From positions 1 to 64,000 of the forward strand of contig NZ_KB898049.1 in the NCBI RefSeq assembly GCF_000377345.1: a stretch of DNA of 64,000 nt, in the 5' to 3' direction. Below, piece after piece: positions 41,122 through 50,233 of this stretch (the first letter of the stretch is position 1; each line of letters opens with the position of its first letter). The notes under the pieces were generated by a model. The model ran no database searches. It saw only the letters and a program-made list of their open reading frames with translations, and was not told where the DNA came from. Source of the stretch: Thioalkalivibrio sp. ALJ16 (GTDB taxonomy: Bacteria > Pseudomonadota > Gammaproteobacteria > Ectothiorhodospirales > Ectothiorhodospiraceae). The position numbers were made by a program, and so were the translations under genes.

Positions 41122-42045
41122 TCAGCCTATCGGCGCGAGCGTCAGATCGGCGCGGAACAGCACGCTCGAGTCGGCCAGCAGACCCAGGCAACGGTAGCGC
41201 TGCTGGCCCGTGCCGGGGCTCGCCAGGCCGCGATCGGCGGGCGTCACGGATTCGGGCGGACTGACCAGGATGTGCAGGGCATCGGCGCTGCGCAGGCCGC
41301 GCGCCAGGCGCTGGTCCACGCTGATGTGGTGGGTGGTGTAGACCAGTGGCTGGGCGTAGAAGTCGTGCCCGGTGGCGTGGGCCCGCTCCAGCAGCGCACA
41401 GGAGATCAGCGAGACCGGAAACATGTCCGGGAAGTTGATGCAGTCCTCCAGTTCGTCGAAGTAGCCGGCCTGACGCACGAGTGAACCGGACAGCAGGTTC
41501 TTGGCATTGCTGTTGGACATGAACTTGCGCTTGTGGAACCAACCCGATTCGGCGATCACGCAGCGATCCGCCAGCCGTTCGATCGGCCGCTGCGACGGCA
41601 GGGGTAGCGGCGTGTCCGCCAGGGCCAGTGGCGTCGGGGTGTCGCGTACATGACCCAGCAGCACCAGCCCGTCGCCCTTGCGCATTGCCACACGATTGGA
41701 CACCTGGGGCGATCCCGTCGTGGCCGCCCGTCGTACGGAGGGCTTGACCACGGTGGTGAAGGCCTCGTCCGCGCGCAGGGCGCCGGCGAAGGTGAACTGG
41801 TAATTGCGAAACGGCAGTGCGGCGTCTTCCGGTTCGTCCTCGGCGCGGCGGACTGCGTTCACCAGGTCCTCGACCAGCGACTCGAGCTGAAAGCCGAGCA
41901 CGATCGGACCGCCAAAGGGGTTGCCGCGTATGCGGGCCCACTTGTCTCCATCATGAAAGGGATTGAAGTCGTCCGTGGAGTTGCGGGCGACATCGATGTG
42001 GATCTGCTGGAAGACGCGGGCAGTGTCGGTCGGGCTGTCAGCCAT
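41122..42045 (-). CDS. MaoC-like (double hot-dog) domain protein
   Basis: A 307-residue protein. The N-terminus contains DDFNPFHDGDKWARIRGNPFGGP (residues about 25-47), very close to the hydratase-2 motif D-x-N-P-x-H-x-D of MaoC-like enoyl-CoA hydratases. A later segment HKRKFMSNSNAKNLLSGSLV is not familiar. Size fits two hot-dog folds with only the first holding the catalytic Asp/His. It may hydrate an acyl-CoA or acyl-ACP. Not linked in operon with clear fatty-acid genes; the neighbouring protease gene upstream on the same strand is 102 bases away. Confidence 0.6.
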   Translation of the reverse strand: MADSPTDTARVFQQIHIDVARNSTDDFNPFHDGDKWARIRGNPFGGPIVLGFQLESLVEDLVNAVRRAEDEPEDAALPFRNYQFTFAGALRADEAFTTVVKPSVRRAATTGSPQVSNRVAMRKGDGLVLLGHVRDTPTPLALADTPLPLPSQRPIERLADRCVIAESGWFHKRKFMSNSNAKNLLSGSLVRQAGYFDELEDCINFPDMFPVSLISCALLERAHATGHDFYAQPLVYTTHHISVDQRLARGLRSADALHILVSPPESVTPADRGLASPGTGQQRYRCLGLLADSSVLFRADLTLAPIG

Positions 42046-42147
42046 GGGGGTGTCCGTTTCCGAATCCGGTTGGCGGGCGAGGTCAGCGCCGAGCCTGGTT
42101 CATACGTATCGATGCATCAGGCGCGATGGCGAGCCCGGGGCGGCGTG

Positions 42148-42990
42148 TTACCGGTCCTGGTAGCGGGCCAGCAGGGGTCGTATACGGTCGGCCGGTATCG
42201 CGTAACTGATACCGCTGGGCTGCTGGATCGCCGCTTCGCGCCCGGCCTGGACGAAGACCTGGTTGATGACGGCGACCACCTCGCCGCTGTCGATGCGATA
42301 GACCGGGCTGCCGCTGTTGCCGGGATAGGCGGTGGCGTCCAGCTGGAACACCATCGGTGCGCCACTGCGCAGCTGGCGGATGCGTGCCTCGCTCAGTTCG
42401 CCCGAGTGCCGGGCCGGGATCGCCATGGGCGTGCGGGCCGCCACGCTGGCGCGGTGGGTGGCCGGATACACCCCCAGGATCATCCCGATCGGGTACCCGG
42501 TAAAGGCCAGCTGCTCGCCGTCCCGCACCCCATCCGACGACCCCAGGCGCAGCGGGGTCAGGGCCGGTTCGCCGATCCGCAACAGGGCAAGGTCGTCACT
42601 CTCCGAGTGCGCAACCAGTTCCGCGCTGTGGATGGTGGTGTCGCGGCCCTCGCCGCTGACCACCACCAGCTGTTCGCGGTTCTCGTGATCGAGGGATGAC
42701 GGGATCACATGGTGATTGGTCACCACCAGACGGCCGTCGCCCACGGCGAACCCGGTGGCCAGGTAGTTGGCCCGCGGGCTGCGCGAGGGCTGGAAGGTCG
42801 CGACGCTGACCACCGCGGGCTTGATGCGCTCGATGGTGTCCGGGAGCGTGTCGGCGGCGACGGGGGCGAGCCCCGGGAATCCGGCCAGCAGGCATATCCC
42901 GGCCAGTACCAGCCAACGTCTGGTGGTGCCCGCCCGGCCGCGGGTAGTGCGCCCGAAGGCGCCACGGTCTGTGCCTGTCGTCGTGTTCAT
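42148..42990 (-). CDS. exported trypsin-like serine protease (S1C, DegP-type catalytic domain)
   Basis: A 280-residue protein. Signal segment TTRRWLVLAGICLLAGFPGLAPVAAD precedes a trypsin-like domain with catalytic His in VVTNHHVIPSS, Asp in SESDDLALLRIG and Ser in YPGNSGSPVYR, all intact. There is no PDZ domain, so it is shorter than DegP/DegS. It is expected in the periplasm. ATG 42990 has GGGGGT about 8 bases upstream; the longer frame to 43053 is rejected. Substrate unknown. Confidence 0.87.
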   Translation of the reverse strand: MNTTTGTDRGAFGRTTRGRAGTTRRWLVLAGICLLAGFPGLAPVAADTLPDTIERIKPAVVSVATFQPSRSPRANYLATGFAVGDGRLVVTNHHVIPSSLDHENREQLVVVSGEGRDTTIHSAELVAHSESDDLALLRIGEPALTPLRLGSSDGVRDGEQLAFTGYPIGMILGVYPATHRASVAARTPMAIPARHSGELSEARIRQLRSGAPMVFQLDATAYPGNSGSPVYRIDSGEVVAVINQVFVQAGREAAIQQPSGISYAIPADRIRPLLARYQDR

Positions 42991-43110
42991 CTGGCTACCC
43001 CCGCGCCTGAAAGACTTCGAGTCTAGGCCAGGTGTTTTCCGGCGTCGCGCCACTGCGTTAGCCGGCCGGATGGCCGGCCGTGGACCTGCTAACGCCTTCG
43101 TCGGGCGGGG

Positions 43111-43965
43111 TCAGTTGAATACGATGGTCTTGTTGCCGTGGGTGAGCACGCGCCCTTCGAGGTGGTAGCGCAGGCCGCGGGCGAGCACCCAGCGTTCGAC
43201 GTCGCGGCCCTTGCGGATCAGGTCCTGCACGCCTTCATCGTGGCGGATGCGGGTGACGTCCTGTTCGATGATCGGGCCCGCGTCCAGTTCGTCGGTCACG
43301 TAGTGACAGGTGGCGCCGATCAGCTTTACCCCGCGGGCGAAGGCCTGGTGGTAGGGGCGGGCGCCGACGAACGATGGCAGGAAGCTGTGGTGGATGTTGA
43401 GGATGCGCTCGGGGTATTCGGCGCACAGCCCCGGGGGCAGGATCTGCATGTAGCGAGCCAGCACGATGGTGTCGGGCGCGAGCTGGCGCAACCGTGTCTG
43501 CAGCTGCTGGAAGGCCGCCTCGCGCCCCGTCTTCGGGACCGGGATGTGCTCGAACGGGATGCCGTGGCAGGCGGCCAGCGGCTCCAGATCGCGGTGGTTG
43601 GAGAGGATCGCGGGGATGTCCATGGCCAGTTCGCCCGCACTCCAGCGGGCCAGCAGGTCGCTGAGACAGTGCGGCTCGCGCGAGGCCATCAGGACGACGC
43701 GCGCCCGGGTGTCGGCGGCGGCCAGCCACCAGTCCATCCCGAGTTCGCCGGCGAGCGTCTCCAGGCGCTGGCGCAGGGCGGGCTCGGCCGCGACGGGCAG
43801 GGAGAATACCCAGCGCATGAAGAACCAGCCGGCCTCTTCGTCGGTGTGCTGGGCGGCCTCGGTGATCCAGCCTTCGCTGTCGGCAATGGCCGTGGCAATG
43901 CGGGACACAATGCCGTGCTGGTCGGGGCAGCGAATACTCAGCCGAAAACGCGGTCGGTCATCCAT
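43111..43965 (-). CDS. purU: formyltetrahydrofolate deformylase
   Basis: A 284-residue PurU. The N-terminal ACT domain (RLSIRCPDQHGIVSRIATAI) is followed by the formyltransferase-like domain with LARYMQIL, the catalytic Asn/His region NIHHSFLPSFVGARPYHQAF and the Asp in VTDELDAGPIIEQD (about residues 195-240). It hydrolyses 10-formyl-THF to THF and formate, balancing one-carbon and purine pools. Full length and complete. It is followed upstream by repeat R2 copy A and ispH. Confidence 0.94.
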   Translation of the reverse strand: MDDRPRFRLSIRCPDQHGIVSRIATAIADSEGWITEAAQHTDEEAGWFFMRWVFSLPVAAEPALRQRLETLAGELGMDWWLAAADTRARVVLMASREPHCLSDLLARWSAGELAMDIPAILSNHRDLEPLAACHGIPFEHIPVPKTGREAAFQQLQTRLRQLAPDTIVLARYMQILPPGLCAEYPERILNIHHSFLPSFVGARPYHQAFARGVKLIGATCHYVTDELDAGPIIEQDVTRIRHDEGVQDLIRKGRDVERWVLARGLRYHLEGRVLTHGNKTIVFN

Positions 43966-43986
43966 GGGGTTTGGAGTCCTGAATCA

Positions 43987-44143
43987 GGTCAAGGGCGGTT
44001 AACAGGAAGTCGGGAAGACAGGAAGGGTTTGGGGTGTGGGGCCCCTGACGTTCGGGTACAGGCCAGCAGCGGTGGCTGTGTACGGTACGCCTCAATCCAA
44101 TTTTTTCTTCAAGTCTTCCCGCCTTCCTGTAAGCAGTCCTTTC
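43987..44143. repeat. dispersed inverted repeat R2, copy A
   Basis: GGTCAAGGGCGGTTAACAGG and GGGAAGACAGGAAGGGTTT on the left face AAGTCTTCCCGCCTTCCTGT on the right, giving arms of roughly 30 bases with mismatches. It fills the spacer between purU and ispH and reaches the last bases of ispH. Confidence 0.75.
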
Positions 44144-45092
44144 AGGCGGATTCGCGGCGCAGCGCGACGGGGATGGAGAAGGTCACGGTCTCCTCGCGCC
44201 CGGAGAGTTCGGAGACGGTCTCGACGCCATGCGCGCGCAGGAAGTCGAGCACCTCGTTGACCAGTACCTCGGGCGCCGAGGCCCCCGCGGTCACGCCAAT
44301 GTGCTGCTTGCCCTGCAGCCAGTCCGTGTCGATGTCGCTGGCGCCGTCCACCAGATAGGACTCGATCCCCATGCGCGCGCCGATCTCGGCAAGGCGGTTG
44401 GAGTTGGAGCTGTTCCTGGAGCCGACCACCAGCAGCAGGTCGCACTGCTTCGCCAGGTCCTTCACGGCATCCTGACGGTTCTGGGTCGCGTAGCAGATGT
44501 CCATCTTGCGCGGGCCCTCGATCTTCGGGAAGCGCGCGGTCAGGGCGTCGATGATCTCGGCGGTGTCGTCCATCGACAGCGTGGTCTGGCTGACGAAGGC
44601 GAGGCGATCCGGGTTGGCGACCTCGAGCCGGGCGACATCGTCCACCGTCTCCACCAGCATCATGCGGCCACCCTGCGAGTCGTCGAACTGGCCCAGGGTA
44701 CCCTCGACCTCCGGATGCCCGGCATGGCCGATCAGTACCACTTCGCGACCCTCGCGGGCGTAGCGGGCCACCTCCAGGTGCACCTTGGTGACCAGCGGGC
44801 AGGTGGCATCGAAGACCGTCAGGCCCCGGCGCTCGGCTTCGCGCTGCACGCGCTTGGGTACGCCGTGGGCGGAGAAGATCACCACCTGTCCGTCGGGGAC
44901 CTCGTCCAGTTCCTCGACGAAGACGACCCCGGCGTCCGTCAGCCGGCCGACCACGTGGCGGTTGTGCACCACCTCATGCCGCACATACAGCGGCGAGCCG
45001 TAGATCTCGAGGGCGCGTTCCACGATCTCGATGGCGCGTTCCACCCCGGCGCAAAAGCCGCGCGGATTGGCGAGCTGGGCCTGCATGCTCAT
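44142..45092 (-). CDS. ispH: 4-hydroxy-3-methylbut-2-enyl diphosphate reductase
   Basis: A 316-residue [4Fe-4S] enzyme making IPP and DMAPP, last step of the MEP isoprenoid pathway. Cluster Cys residues are in [10 protein letters not shown] (Cys14), [12 protein letters not shown] and [13 protein letters not shown] is the substrate region; a third Cys lies in [10 protein letters not shown]. Start ATG 45092 is preceded by CAGGAGAACAGC. It is last in the row ileS-lspA-fkpB-ispH, the usual gammaproteobacterial order. Length is normal for the family. Confidence 0.95.
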   Translation of the reverse strand: MSMQAQLANPRGFCAGVERAIEIVERALEIYGSPLYVRHEVVHNRHVVGRLTDAGVVFVEELDEVPDGQVVIFSAHGVPKRVQREAERRGLTVFDATCPLVTKVHLEVARYAREGREVVLIGHAGHPEVEGTLGQFDDSQGGRMMLVETVDDVARLEVANPDRLAFVSQTTLSMDDTAEIIDALTARFPKIEGPRKMDICYATQNRQDAVKDLAKQCDLLLVVGSRNSSNSNRLAEIGARMGIESYLVDGASDIDTDWLQGKQHIGVTAGASAPEVLVNEVLDFLRAHGVETVSELSGREETVTFSIPVALRRESA

Positions 45093-45111
45093 GCTGTTCT
45101 CCTGGGGCCGG

Positions 45112-45546
45112 TTACTGCGGTTCCCGTACCGATAGCACATCCACCTCGAAAGTGAAGTTCTGCCCGGCCAGCGGATGGTTGAAGTCCACGGTCACGGTAT
45201 CGTCCTCGACCGCGGTGATGCGGCCGGGCACGGCGTCGCCGCCCGGACTGGTGAATTCGTAGATGTAGTCCACCTGCAGCGGTAGATCTTCCGGAAACTG
45301 CGAACGCGGCATCTGCTGTACCGCAGCCTGGTCCCGGAACGGGAACATGACACCGGCCTCGATCGCAAATTCCCGGTGGTCCCCGGCCTCCAGGCCCACC
45401 AGGAGATCTTCCAGTCCGGGCAGGATCTCGCCGGAGCCGATCTCCAGGGTGATGGGTTCGTCGCCGGTCCCGTCCACGACAAAGCCGCTGTCCAGGATCA
45501 GGCGGTAGTGCATTTCGATATGCGCGCCCTTGGTCGCCGTGGTCAT
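45112..45546 (-). CDS. fkpB: FKBP-type peptidyl-prolyl isomerase, SlpA-type
   Basis: A 144-residue SlpA/FkpB-like protein. The FKBP core contains [20 protein letters not shown] and [20 protein letters not shown], an inserted flap around residues 70-120 with [19 protein letters not shown], as in IF-domain FKBPs that act as chaperones and isomerases. Cytoplasmic. Its ATG lies 2 bases from the lspA stop and its stop 19 bases from ispH, consistent with one operon. Confidence 0.93.
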   Translation of the reverse strand: MTTATKGAHIEMHYRLILDSGFVVDGTGDEPITLEIGSGEILPGLEDLLVGLEAGDHREFAIEAGVMFPFRDQAAVQQMPRSQFPEDLPLQVDYIYEFTSPGGDAVPGRITAVEDDTVTVDFNHPLAGQNFTFEVDVLSVREPQ

Positions 45547-45548
45547 GC

Positions 45549-46055
45549 TTACTCCCGATGCGTTGCCGGGTGGCTGCGGTCACCCTCGATGAAGGTGGCC
45601 ACGATCAGCGTGACCGCCCCCACCACGATGGCCATGTCCGCCACGTTGAAGGCCGGCCAGTGATAGCCGGCCCAGTGAAAGTCGAGGAAATCCACCACCG
45701 CGCCCAGGCGCAGGCGGTCGATCAGGTTGCCGATGGCCCCGCCGAGGACCAGCCCCAGCGCGACCACCGACCACCATGCATTGCGCGGCAGGCGCGCCAG
45801 CCAGCCCACGATCAGCAGGCCGATGACCACGGCGATGGCGGTCAGTAGCCAGCGCCCCCAGTCGCCGGCGTCGGCCAGGAAGCTGAACGCCGCACCGGGG
45901 TTGTACACCAGCGACAGGTTGAAGAAGCGCGTGACCTCGACCGGGGCGAACTGCGTCAGGGCATGCTCCGCCCAGCGCTTGGTGAACTGGTCGGCCAGCA
46001 CGATCACGGCCGCGATCACCAGCCCCGGAATCAGGCCGGACCCGCGCAGCCGCAT
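45549..46055 (-). CDS. lspA: lipoprotein signal peptidase
   Basis: A 168-residue four-helix membrane aspartyl protease that removes signal peptides from prolipoproteins. The family motifs are present: VYNPGAAFSFL, the catalytic Asp in GGAIGNLIDRLRLGAVVDFL and the second Asp in FNVADMAIVVG. ATG 46055 overlaps the ileS stop by one base (TGATG), the conserved ileS-lspA coupling. The longer frame from 46172 is rejected as a shadow of ileS. Confidence 0.95.
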   Translation of the reverse strand: MRLRGSGLIPGLVIAAVIVLADQFTKRWAEHALTQFAPVEVTRFFNLSLVYNPGAAFSFLADAGDWGRWLLTAIAVVIGLLIVGWLARLPRNAWWSVVALGLVLGGAIGNLIDRLRLGAVVDFLDFHWAGYHWPAFNVADMAIVVGAVTLIVATFIEGDRSHPATHRE

Positions 46056-48901
46056 CAGGCGAAGCGCCGGGTCTCGCCCGGGCCGATCACGTTGCTGACA
46101 CAGCGCCCGCACAGTTCGGGATGCTCGGCATGCTCGCCGACATCCGGCCGGCGATGCCAGCAGCGAACGCACTTCGGCTGTTCGCTCTTGTGCACCACCA
46201 CGCAGAGGGCGGTCCCGTCTTCCAGTTCGGCGGTGTGCGCGGCCTCCGGGACGGGGGCGTCGGCCAGCCGCGCCCCGGAGGTGATCAGCACGAAGCGCAG
46301 CTCGTCACCGAGGCGTTCGAGCAGGCCGCGTGCCGCCGACGCGGGTGGCAGGAACAGTTCGATTTCGGCGTTCAGCGAGGCGCCGATACCCTGTTCGTTG
46401 CGTGCCAGCTCCAGGGCGCGCGCGACGTGGGTGCGCACCTCGAGGATGCGGTCCCAGTCGGCATCGGAGAATGCGGCGTCCGCCGGCAGCGGGGCCAGGC
46501 CCTCGTACCAGGTGGCGAACAGCACGCTGTCCGGGCGTTCGCCGGGCAGCAGCTGCCAGATCTCCTCGGAGGTGAAGGTCAGGATCGGCGCGATCCAGCG
46601 GGTCAGCGCCTCGGCCACGTGATACAGCGCGGTCTGCGCGGAGCGCCGGGCGTGCGAATCGGCCTGGGTGGTGTACTGGCGATCCTTGATCACGTCCAGG
46701 TAGAAGCTGCCGAGCTCCACCGAGCAGAAGTTGTGCACGCGCTGGTAGATCTGGTGGAACTGGTAGTCCTCGTAGGCGCGAGTGACCTGCTCCTGGACCT
46801 GCAGTGCGCGGGCCACGATCCAGCGATCCAGCGGCAGCAGCTCATCCAGATCGAGGGCGTGCTGCTGCGGTTCGAAGCCATTGAGGTTGCCGAGCAGGAA
46901 GCGCGTGGTATTGCGGATGCGGCGGTAGGCATCGGCGGTGCGGTCGAGGATGTCCTTCGAGATCGCCATCTCGCCGGAGAAGTCAGTGGCGGCGACCCAC
47001 AGACGCAGGATATCCGCGCCCAGGGTGGAGACGACCTCCTGCGGCGCGACCACGTTGCCGCGCGACTTGGACATCTTCTCGCCGTTTTCGTCCACGGTGA
47101 AGCCGTGGGTCAGCACCGCCCGATATGGCGCCTCGCCGCGCATCGCGACACTGGTGAGCAGGCTGGACTGGAACCAGCCGCGATGCTGGTCCGAACCCTC
47201 CAGGAACAGGTCGACCGGGAGTGTGCCCAGCTCCGGGCGCTTCTCCACGACGGTGGAGTGCAGCACGCCGGAGTCGAACCACACGTCCAGGGTGTCGTTC
47301 AGCTTGATGTACTCGTCCGCCTTGTCGCCCAGCAGTTCCTTCGGGTCCATGCGGAACCAGGCCTCGATGCCTTCCTGCTCGATCCGCTGCGCGACCTGTT
47401 CGGCCAGCTCGGCGGTGTGCGGGTGCAGGCGGTTGGTCTCCTTGTGCACGAAGAACGGGATCGGCACGCCCCAGTTGCGCTGGCGCGAGATGCACCAGTC
47501 CGGGCGGTTCACCACCATGCCGTGGATGCGGGCCTCGCCCCAGTTCGGCATCCAGCGGGTCTCGGAGATGGCCTTCAGCGCGTCCGCGCGCAGCTCGGCG
47601 CGCTCCATGCTGATGAACCACTGCGGGGTGGCGCGGAAGATGATCGGCGTCTTGTGGCGCCAGCAGTGCGGGTAGCTGTGCTCGAACTTGCGGTTGATCA
47701 CCAGTGCGCCGTGTTCCCGCAGCACGTCGATCACGTGGCCGTTGGCCTGATGCACGTTCTCGCCGGCGAAGAAGGGGGTATCCGCCAGGAAGCGCCCGTC
47801 CGGACCGACCGGGTTGTGCACTGCCAGGTTGTACTGCAGGCCGACGGCGTAGTCCTCCTGGCCGTGCCCGGGGGCGGTATGGACCGCGCCGGTCCCGCTC
47901 TCGGTGGTCACGTGCGACCCCAGGATCAGCGGCACTTCGCGCTCCAGGAACGGGTGCTGCAGCATCAGGCCTTCCAGTGCCTGGCCCCTGGCCCGGGCGA
48001 CGATGCGGCCCTCGCCCAGCGAGTAGCGGGCCAGGCAGTCCTCGACCAGCGCCTCGGCCAGCAGGATGCGCTCGTGTTCCAGCTCCACCAGGGCGTAGTC
48101 CAGCTCCGGGTTCAGCGCGACCGCCTGGTTGGCCGGCAGGGTCCAGGGTGTGGTGGTCCAGATCACCACGCTGATGGGTCCGCGCGAGCCGTCGATGTCG
48201 TCGAAGCGACGCAGGAAGTCGATGTCGTCGACCACGCGGAAGCGCACGTCAATCGCCTGCGAGATCTTGTCCTCGTACTCGACCTCGGCCTCGGCCAGGG
48301 CCGAGCCGCAGTCCACGCACCAGTGCACGGGCTTCTCGCCCATCTGCACATGGCCACGCTTGTAGATGCGTGCCAGGGCGCGCACCGTGTCCGCTTCCAC
48401 CTGATAGTTCATGGTCAGGTAGGGGTGGTCCCAGTCGCCCAGCACCCCCAGGCGCTGGAAATCCGCGCTCTGGCCATCCACCTGCTCCTGCGCGTACTCG
48501 CGGCAGGCCTTGCGGAAGGTGGCGGCGTCCACGTCACGCCCGGCCTTGCCCAGGTTCTGTTCCACCTTCAGCTCGATCGGCAGGCCGTGGCAGTCCCAGC
48601 CCGGCACATAGGGGGCATCAAAACCCGACAGGGTGCGGCTCTTGACGATGACGTCCTTCAGGATTTTGTTGACCGCGTGGCCGACGTGGATCGAGCCGTT
48701 GGCGTAGGGCGGGCCGTCGGCCAGCACAAAGCGCGGCCGCCCCGCGCAGTACTCGCGCAGGCGCTGATAGCGGTCCTCTGCCTTCCAGGCCTCCAGCCAT
48801 TCCGGCTCGCGCTGGGCGAGGCCCGCGCGCATCGGAAAGGCCGTCTCCGGAAGGTTCAGGGTGTCCTTGTAGGGGTTCGGCGGAGCCGGTTTGCGTGCCA
48901 T
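46055..48901 (-). CDS. ileS: isoleucyl-tRNA synthetase
   Basis: A 948-residue class I synthetase. HIGH-type motif HVGH at residues 72-75, KMSKS at 609-613 ([12 protein letters not shown]), an editing domain in between, and a C-terminal zinc-binding [11 protein letters not shown] ... CGRC. Complete and of bacterial length. Charges tRNA-Ile in the cytoplasm. It is followed by lspA with a one-base overlap and preceded by ribF 33 bases upstream. Confidence 0.97.
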   Translation of the reverse strand: MARKPAPPNPYKDTLNLPETAFPMRAGLAQREPEWLEAWKAEDRYQRLREYCAGRPRFVLADGPPYANGSIHVGHAVNKILKDVIVKSRTLSGFDAPYVPGWDCHGLPIELKVEQNLGKAGRDVDAATFRKACREYAQEQVDGQSADFQRLGVLGDWDHPYLTMNYQVEADTVRALARIYKRGHVQMGEKPVHWCVDCGSALAEAEVEYEDKISQAIDVRFRVVDDIDFLRRFDDIDGSRGPISVVIWTTTPWTLPANQAVALNPELDYALVELEHERILLAEALVEDCLARYSLGEGRIVARARGQALEGLMLQHPFLEREVPLILGSHVTTESGTGAVHTAPGHGQEDYAVGLQYNLAVHNPVGPDGRFLADTPFFAGENVHQANGHVIDVLREHGALVINRKFEHSYPHCWRHKTPIIFRATPQWFISMERAELRADALKAISETRWMPNWGEARIHGMVVNRPDWCISRQRNWGVPIPFFVHKETNRLHPHTAELAEQVAQRIEQEGIEAWFRMDPKELLGDKADEYIKLNDTLDVWFDSGVLHSTVVEKRPELGTLPVDLFLEGSDQHRGWFQSSLLTSVAMRGEAPYRAVLTHGFTVDENGEKMSKSRGNVVAPQEVVSTLGADILRLWVAATDFSGEMAISKDILDRTADAYRRIRNTTRFLLGNLNGFEPQQHALDLDELLPLDRWIVARALQVQEQVTRAYEDYQFHQIYQRVHNFCSVELGSFYLDVIKDRQYTTQADSHARRSAQTALYHVAEALTRWIAPILTFTSEEIWQLLPGERPDSVLFATWYEGLAPLPADAAFSDADWDRILEVRTHVARALELARNEQGIGASLNAEIELFLPPASAARGLLERLGDELRFVLITSGARLADAPVPEAAHTAELEDGTALCVVVHKSEQPKCVRCWHRRPDVGEHAEHPELCGRCVSNVIGPGETRRFA

Positions 48902-48934
48902 GGTCTATCCCGGGGCGGCCCTTGGGGCCGGGTT

Positions 48935-49897
48935 TCAGCTGAAAGTTTTGATGTGTTCGCGTGCGGTCTCGACGTCGCGCGCGATCTGGGCGCGCAGGGC
49001 GTCCAGGCCGTCGAAGCGCTGTTCGCCGCGCACCCGCGCGATTGGCTCGAAGCACACGGCCTCGCCGTACAGTTCCGGTGCGCCTTCCAGTACATGGGCC
49101 TCGAGGCGCTGCTCGGTGCCGCCCACGGTCGGGCGCCAGCCGATGTTGGCCACCGCCGGCAGGCGCTCGCCCGAGGCGCGCTGCAGCCACCCGGAGTAGA
49201 CGCCGCGCAGCGCCAGCGGCCAGGGCCCCATGCGCAGGTTCGCGGTGGGGAAGCCGATGCTGCGCCCGCGCTTTTCTCCGTGCGCGACACGCCCGTGCAG
49301 GCGATAGCGCCGCCCGAGGAGTTCGGCCATGCGCGTGAAGTCGCCGCTGAGCGCGGCGCCGCGCACGCGGGTGCTGCTGATCCGGCCCTCGGCATCCGCG
49401 ATCGTGGGGGTGGATTCCACCGTAAAGCCCAGCGCCTCGCCGCGCTCGCGCATCAGCGCCTGGTCGCCGGCACGGCCGCGGCCAAAGCGGAAGTCGTCCC
49501 CGACCAGCACATGCTGCGCACCCAGGCGGCGGTGCAGCACCTCGTCGATGAACGCGGTCGCCGAAAGTCCGGCCAGCTGCGCATCGAAGCGCAGGATCCA
49601 GACCGCCGCGAGCGCGGTGTCGCCCAGGGTGACCAGGCGATCGCGCAGGCGCTGCAGCCGCCCGGGAAGCTCCGGCGCCCCCGGGCGGCTGCCGAAGTAC
49701 TCGCGCGGCAGCGGCTCGAAGGTAATCAGGACCGACGGCGCCTGGCGATCCTGCGCCGCCTCGAGCAGGCGCCCCAGAACAGCCTGATGGCCACGATGCA
49801 GACCATCAAAGTTGCCAATGGTCACCACCGCGCCGTGCACGGCGGATGCCGTGGAAGCCCTGCTGTCGGACGGCTCCAGGCCGCGAATCAGCCGCAT
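48935..49897 (-). CDS. ribF: bifunctional riboflavin kinase / FAD synthetase
   Basis: A 320-residue two-domain enzyme. The N-terminal FMN adenylyltransferase has VVTIGNFDGLHRGHQAVL (nucleotidyltransferase HxGH-like) and the C-terminal riboflavin kinase has GRSIGFPTANLRM and NIGWRPTVGGTEQRLEAHVL with the kinase PTAN motif. It makes FMN and FAD. ATG 49897 was chosen; the upstream TTG 49915 lacks a good site. Upstream lies the R1 repeat copy 2 rather than the expected rpsT/murJ junction. Confidence 0.94.
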   Translation of the reverse strand: MRLIRGLEPSDSRASTASAVHGAVVTIGNFDGLHRGHQAVLGRLLEAAQDRQAPSVLITFEPLPREYFGSRPGAPELPGRLQRLRDRLVTLGDTALAAVWILRFDAQLAGLSATAFIDEVLHRRLGAQHVLVGDDFRFGRGRAGDQALMRERGEALGFTVESTPTIADAEGRISSTRVRGAALSGDFTRMAELLGRRYRLHGRVAHGEKRGRSIGFPTANLRMGPWPLALRGVYSGWLQRASGERLPAVANIGWRPTVGGTEQRLEAHVLEGAPELYGEAVCFEPIARVRGEQRFDGLDALRAQIARDVETAREHIKTFS

Positions 49898-49935
49898 CGC
49901 TCCGATCTCGCGCAAAACCGCCAGTATAACCCGTC

Positions 49936-50220
49936 AGGGAAACAATGATTAAGGTACACACTCGCGCTCGAGTCGCTTTTGCGTGCGAACAAGGCGCGGT
50001 GACTGCCCTGCAGTCATTCTGCACAAGGGGGCCGCAACGCCGTTCCCACGCCCGTTTTCGATAACAACTGGCGGCCGAGCCCCTTCGGGGTTGGCACCCC
50101 AGGTTCCCCGATCCTGCGTTGCGGCCCTTGCCGGTAGAACCACTACCGGCTGCGCACCGCGCCTTGTCTCGGAAAACCTGGGGTACCAACGCGAGCGTGT
50201 ACCTTAACCATTGTTTCCCT
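49936..50220. repeat. long imperfect palindromic element R1, copy 2 (285 bp)
   Basis: 31-base arms (49936-49966 and 50190-50220) pair with two mismatches. Nested hairpins occur at 50090-50105 with 50175-50190 and at 50130-50137 with 50143-50150. The interior is in the same orientation as copy 1 at 20887. Paired substitutions relative to copy 1 keep the stems: GCGGGTAG/CTACCCGC becomes GCCGGTAG/CTACCGGC, and CCCCTGTT/AACAGGGG becomes CCCCAGGTT/AACCTGGGG. It occupies almost all of the 336-base gap between ribF and murJ. Confidence 0.87.
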
Positions 50221-50233
50221 AAGCGCCCCGACA

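Noticed and set aside
46121-49948. 1275-residue plus-strand open frame antisense to ileS and ribF
   Set aside because: High GC leaves the antisense frame open; the opposite strand encodes complete IleRS and RibF with all motifs, and the antisense product has no recognisable domain.
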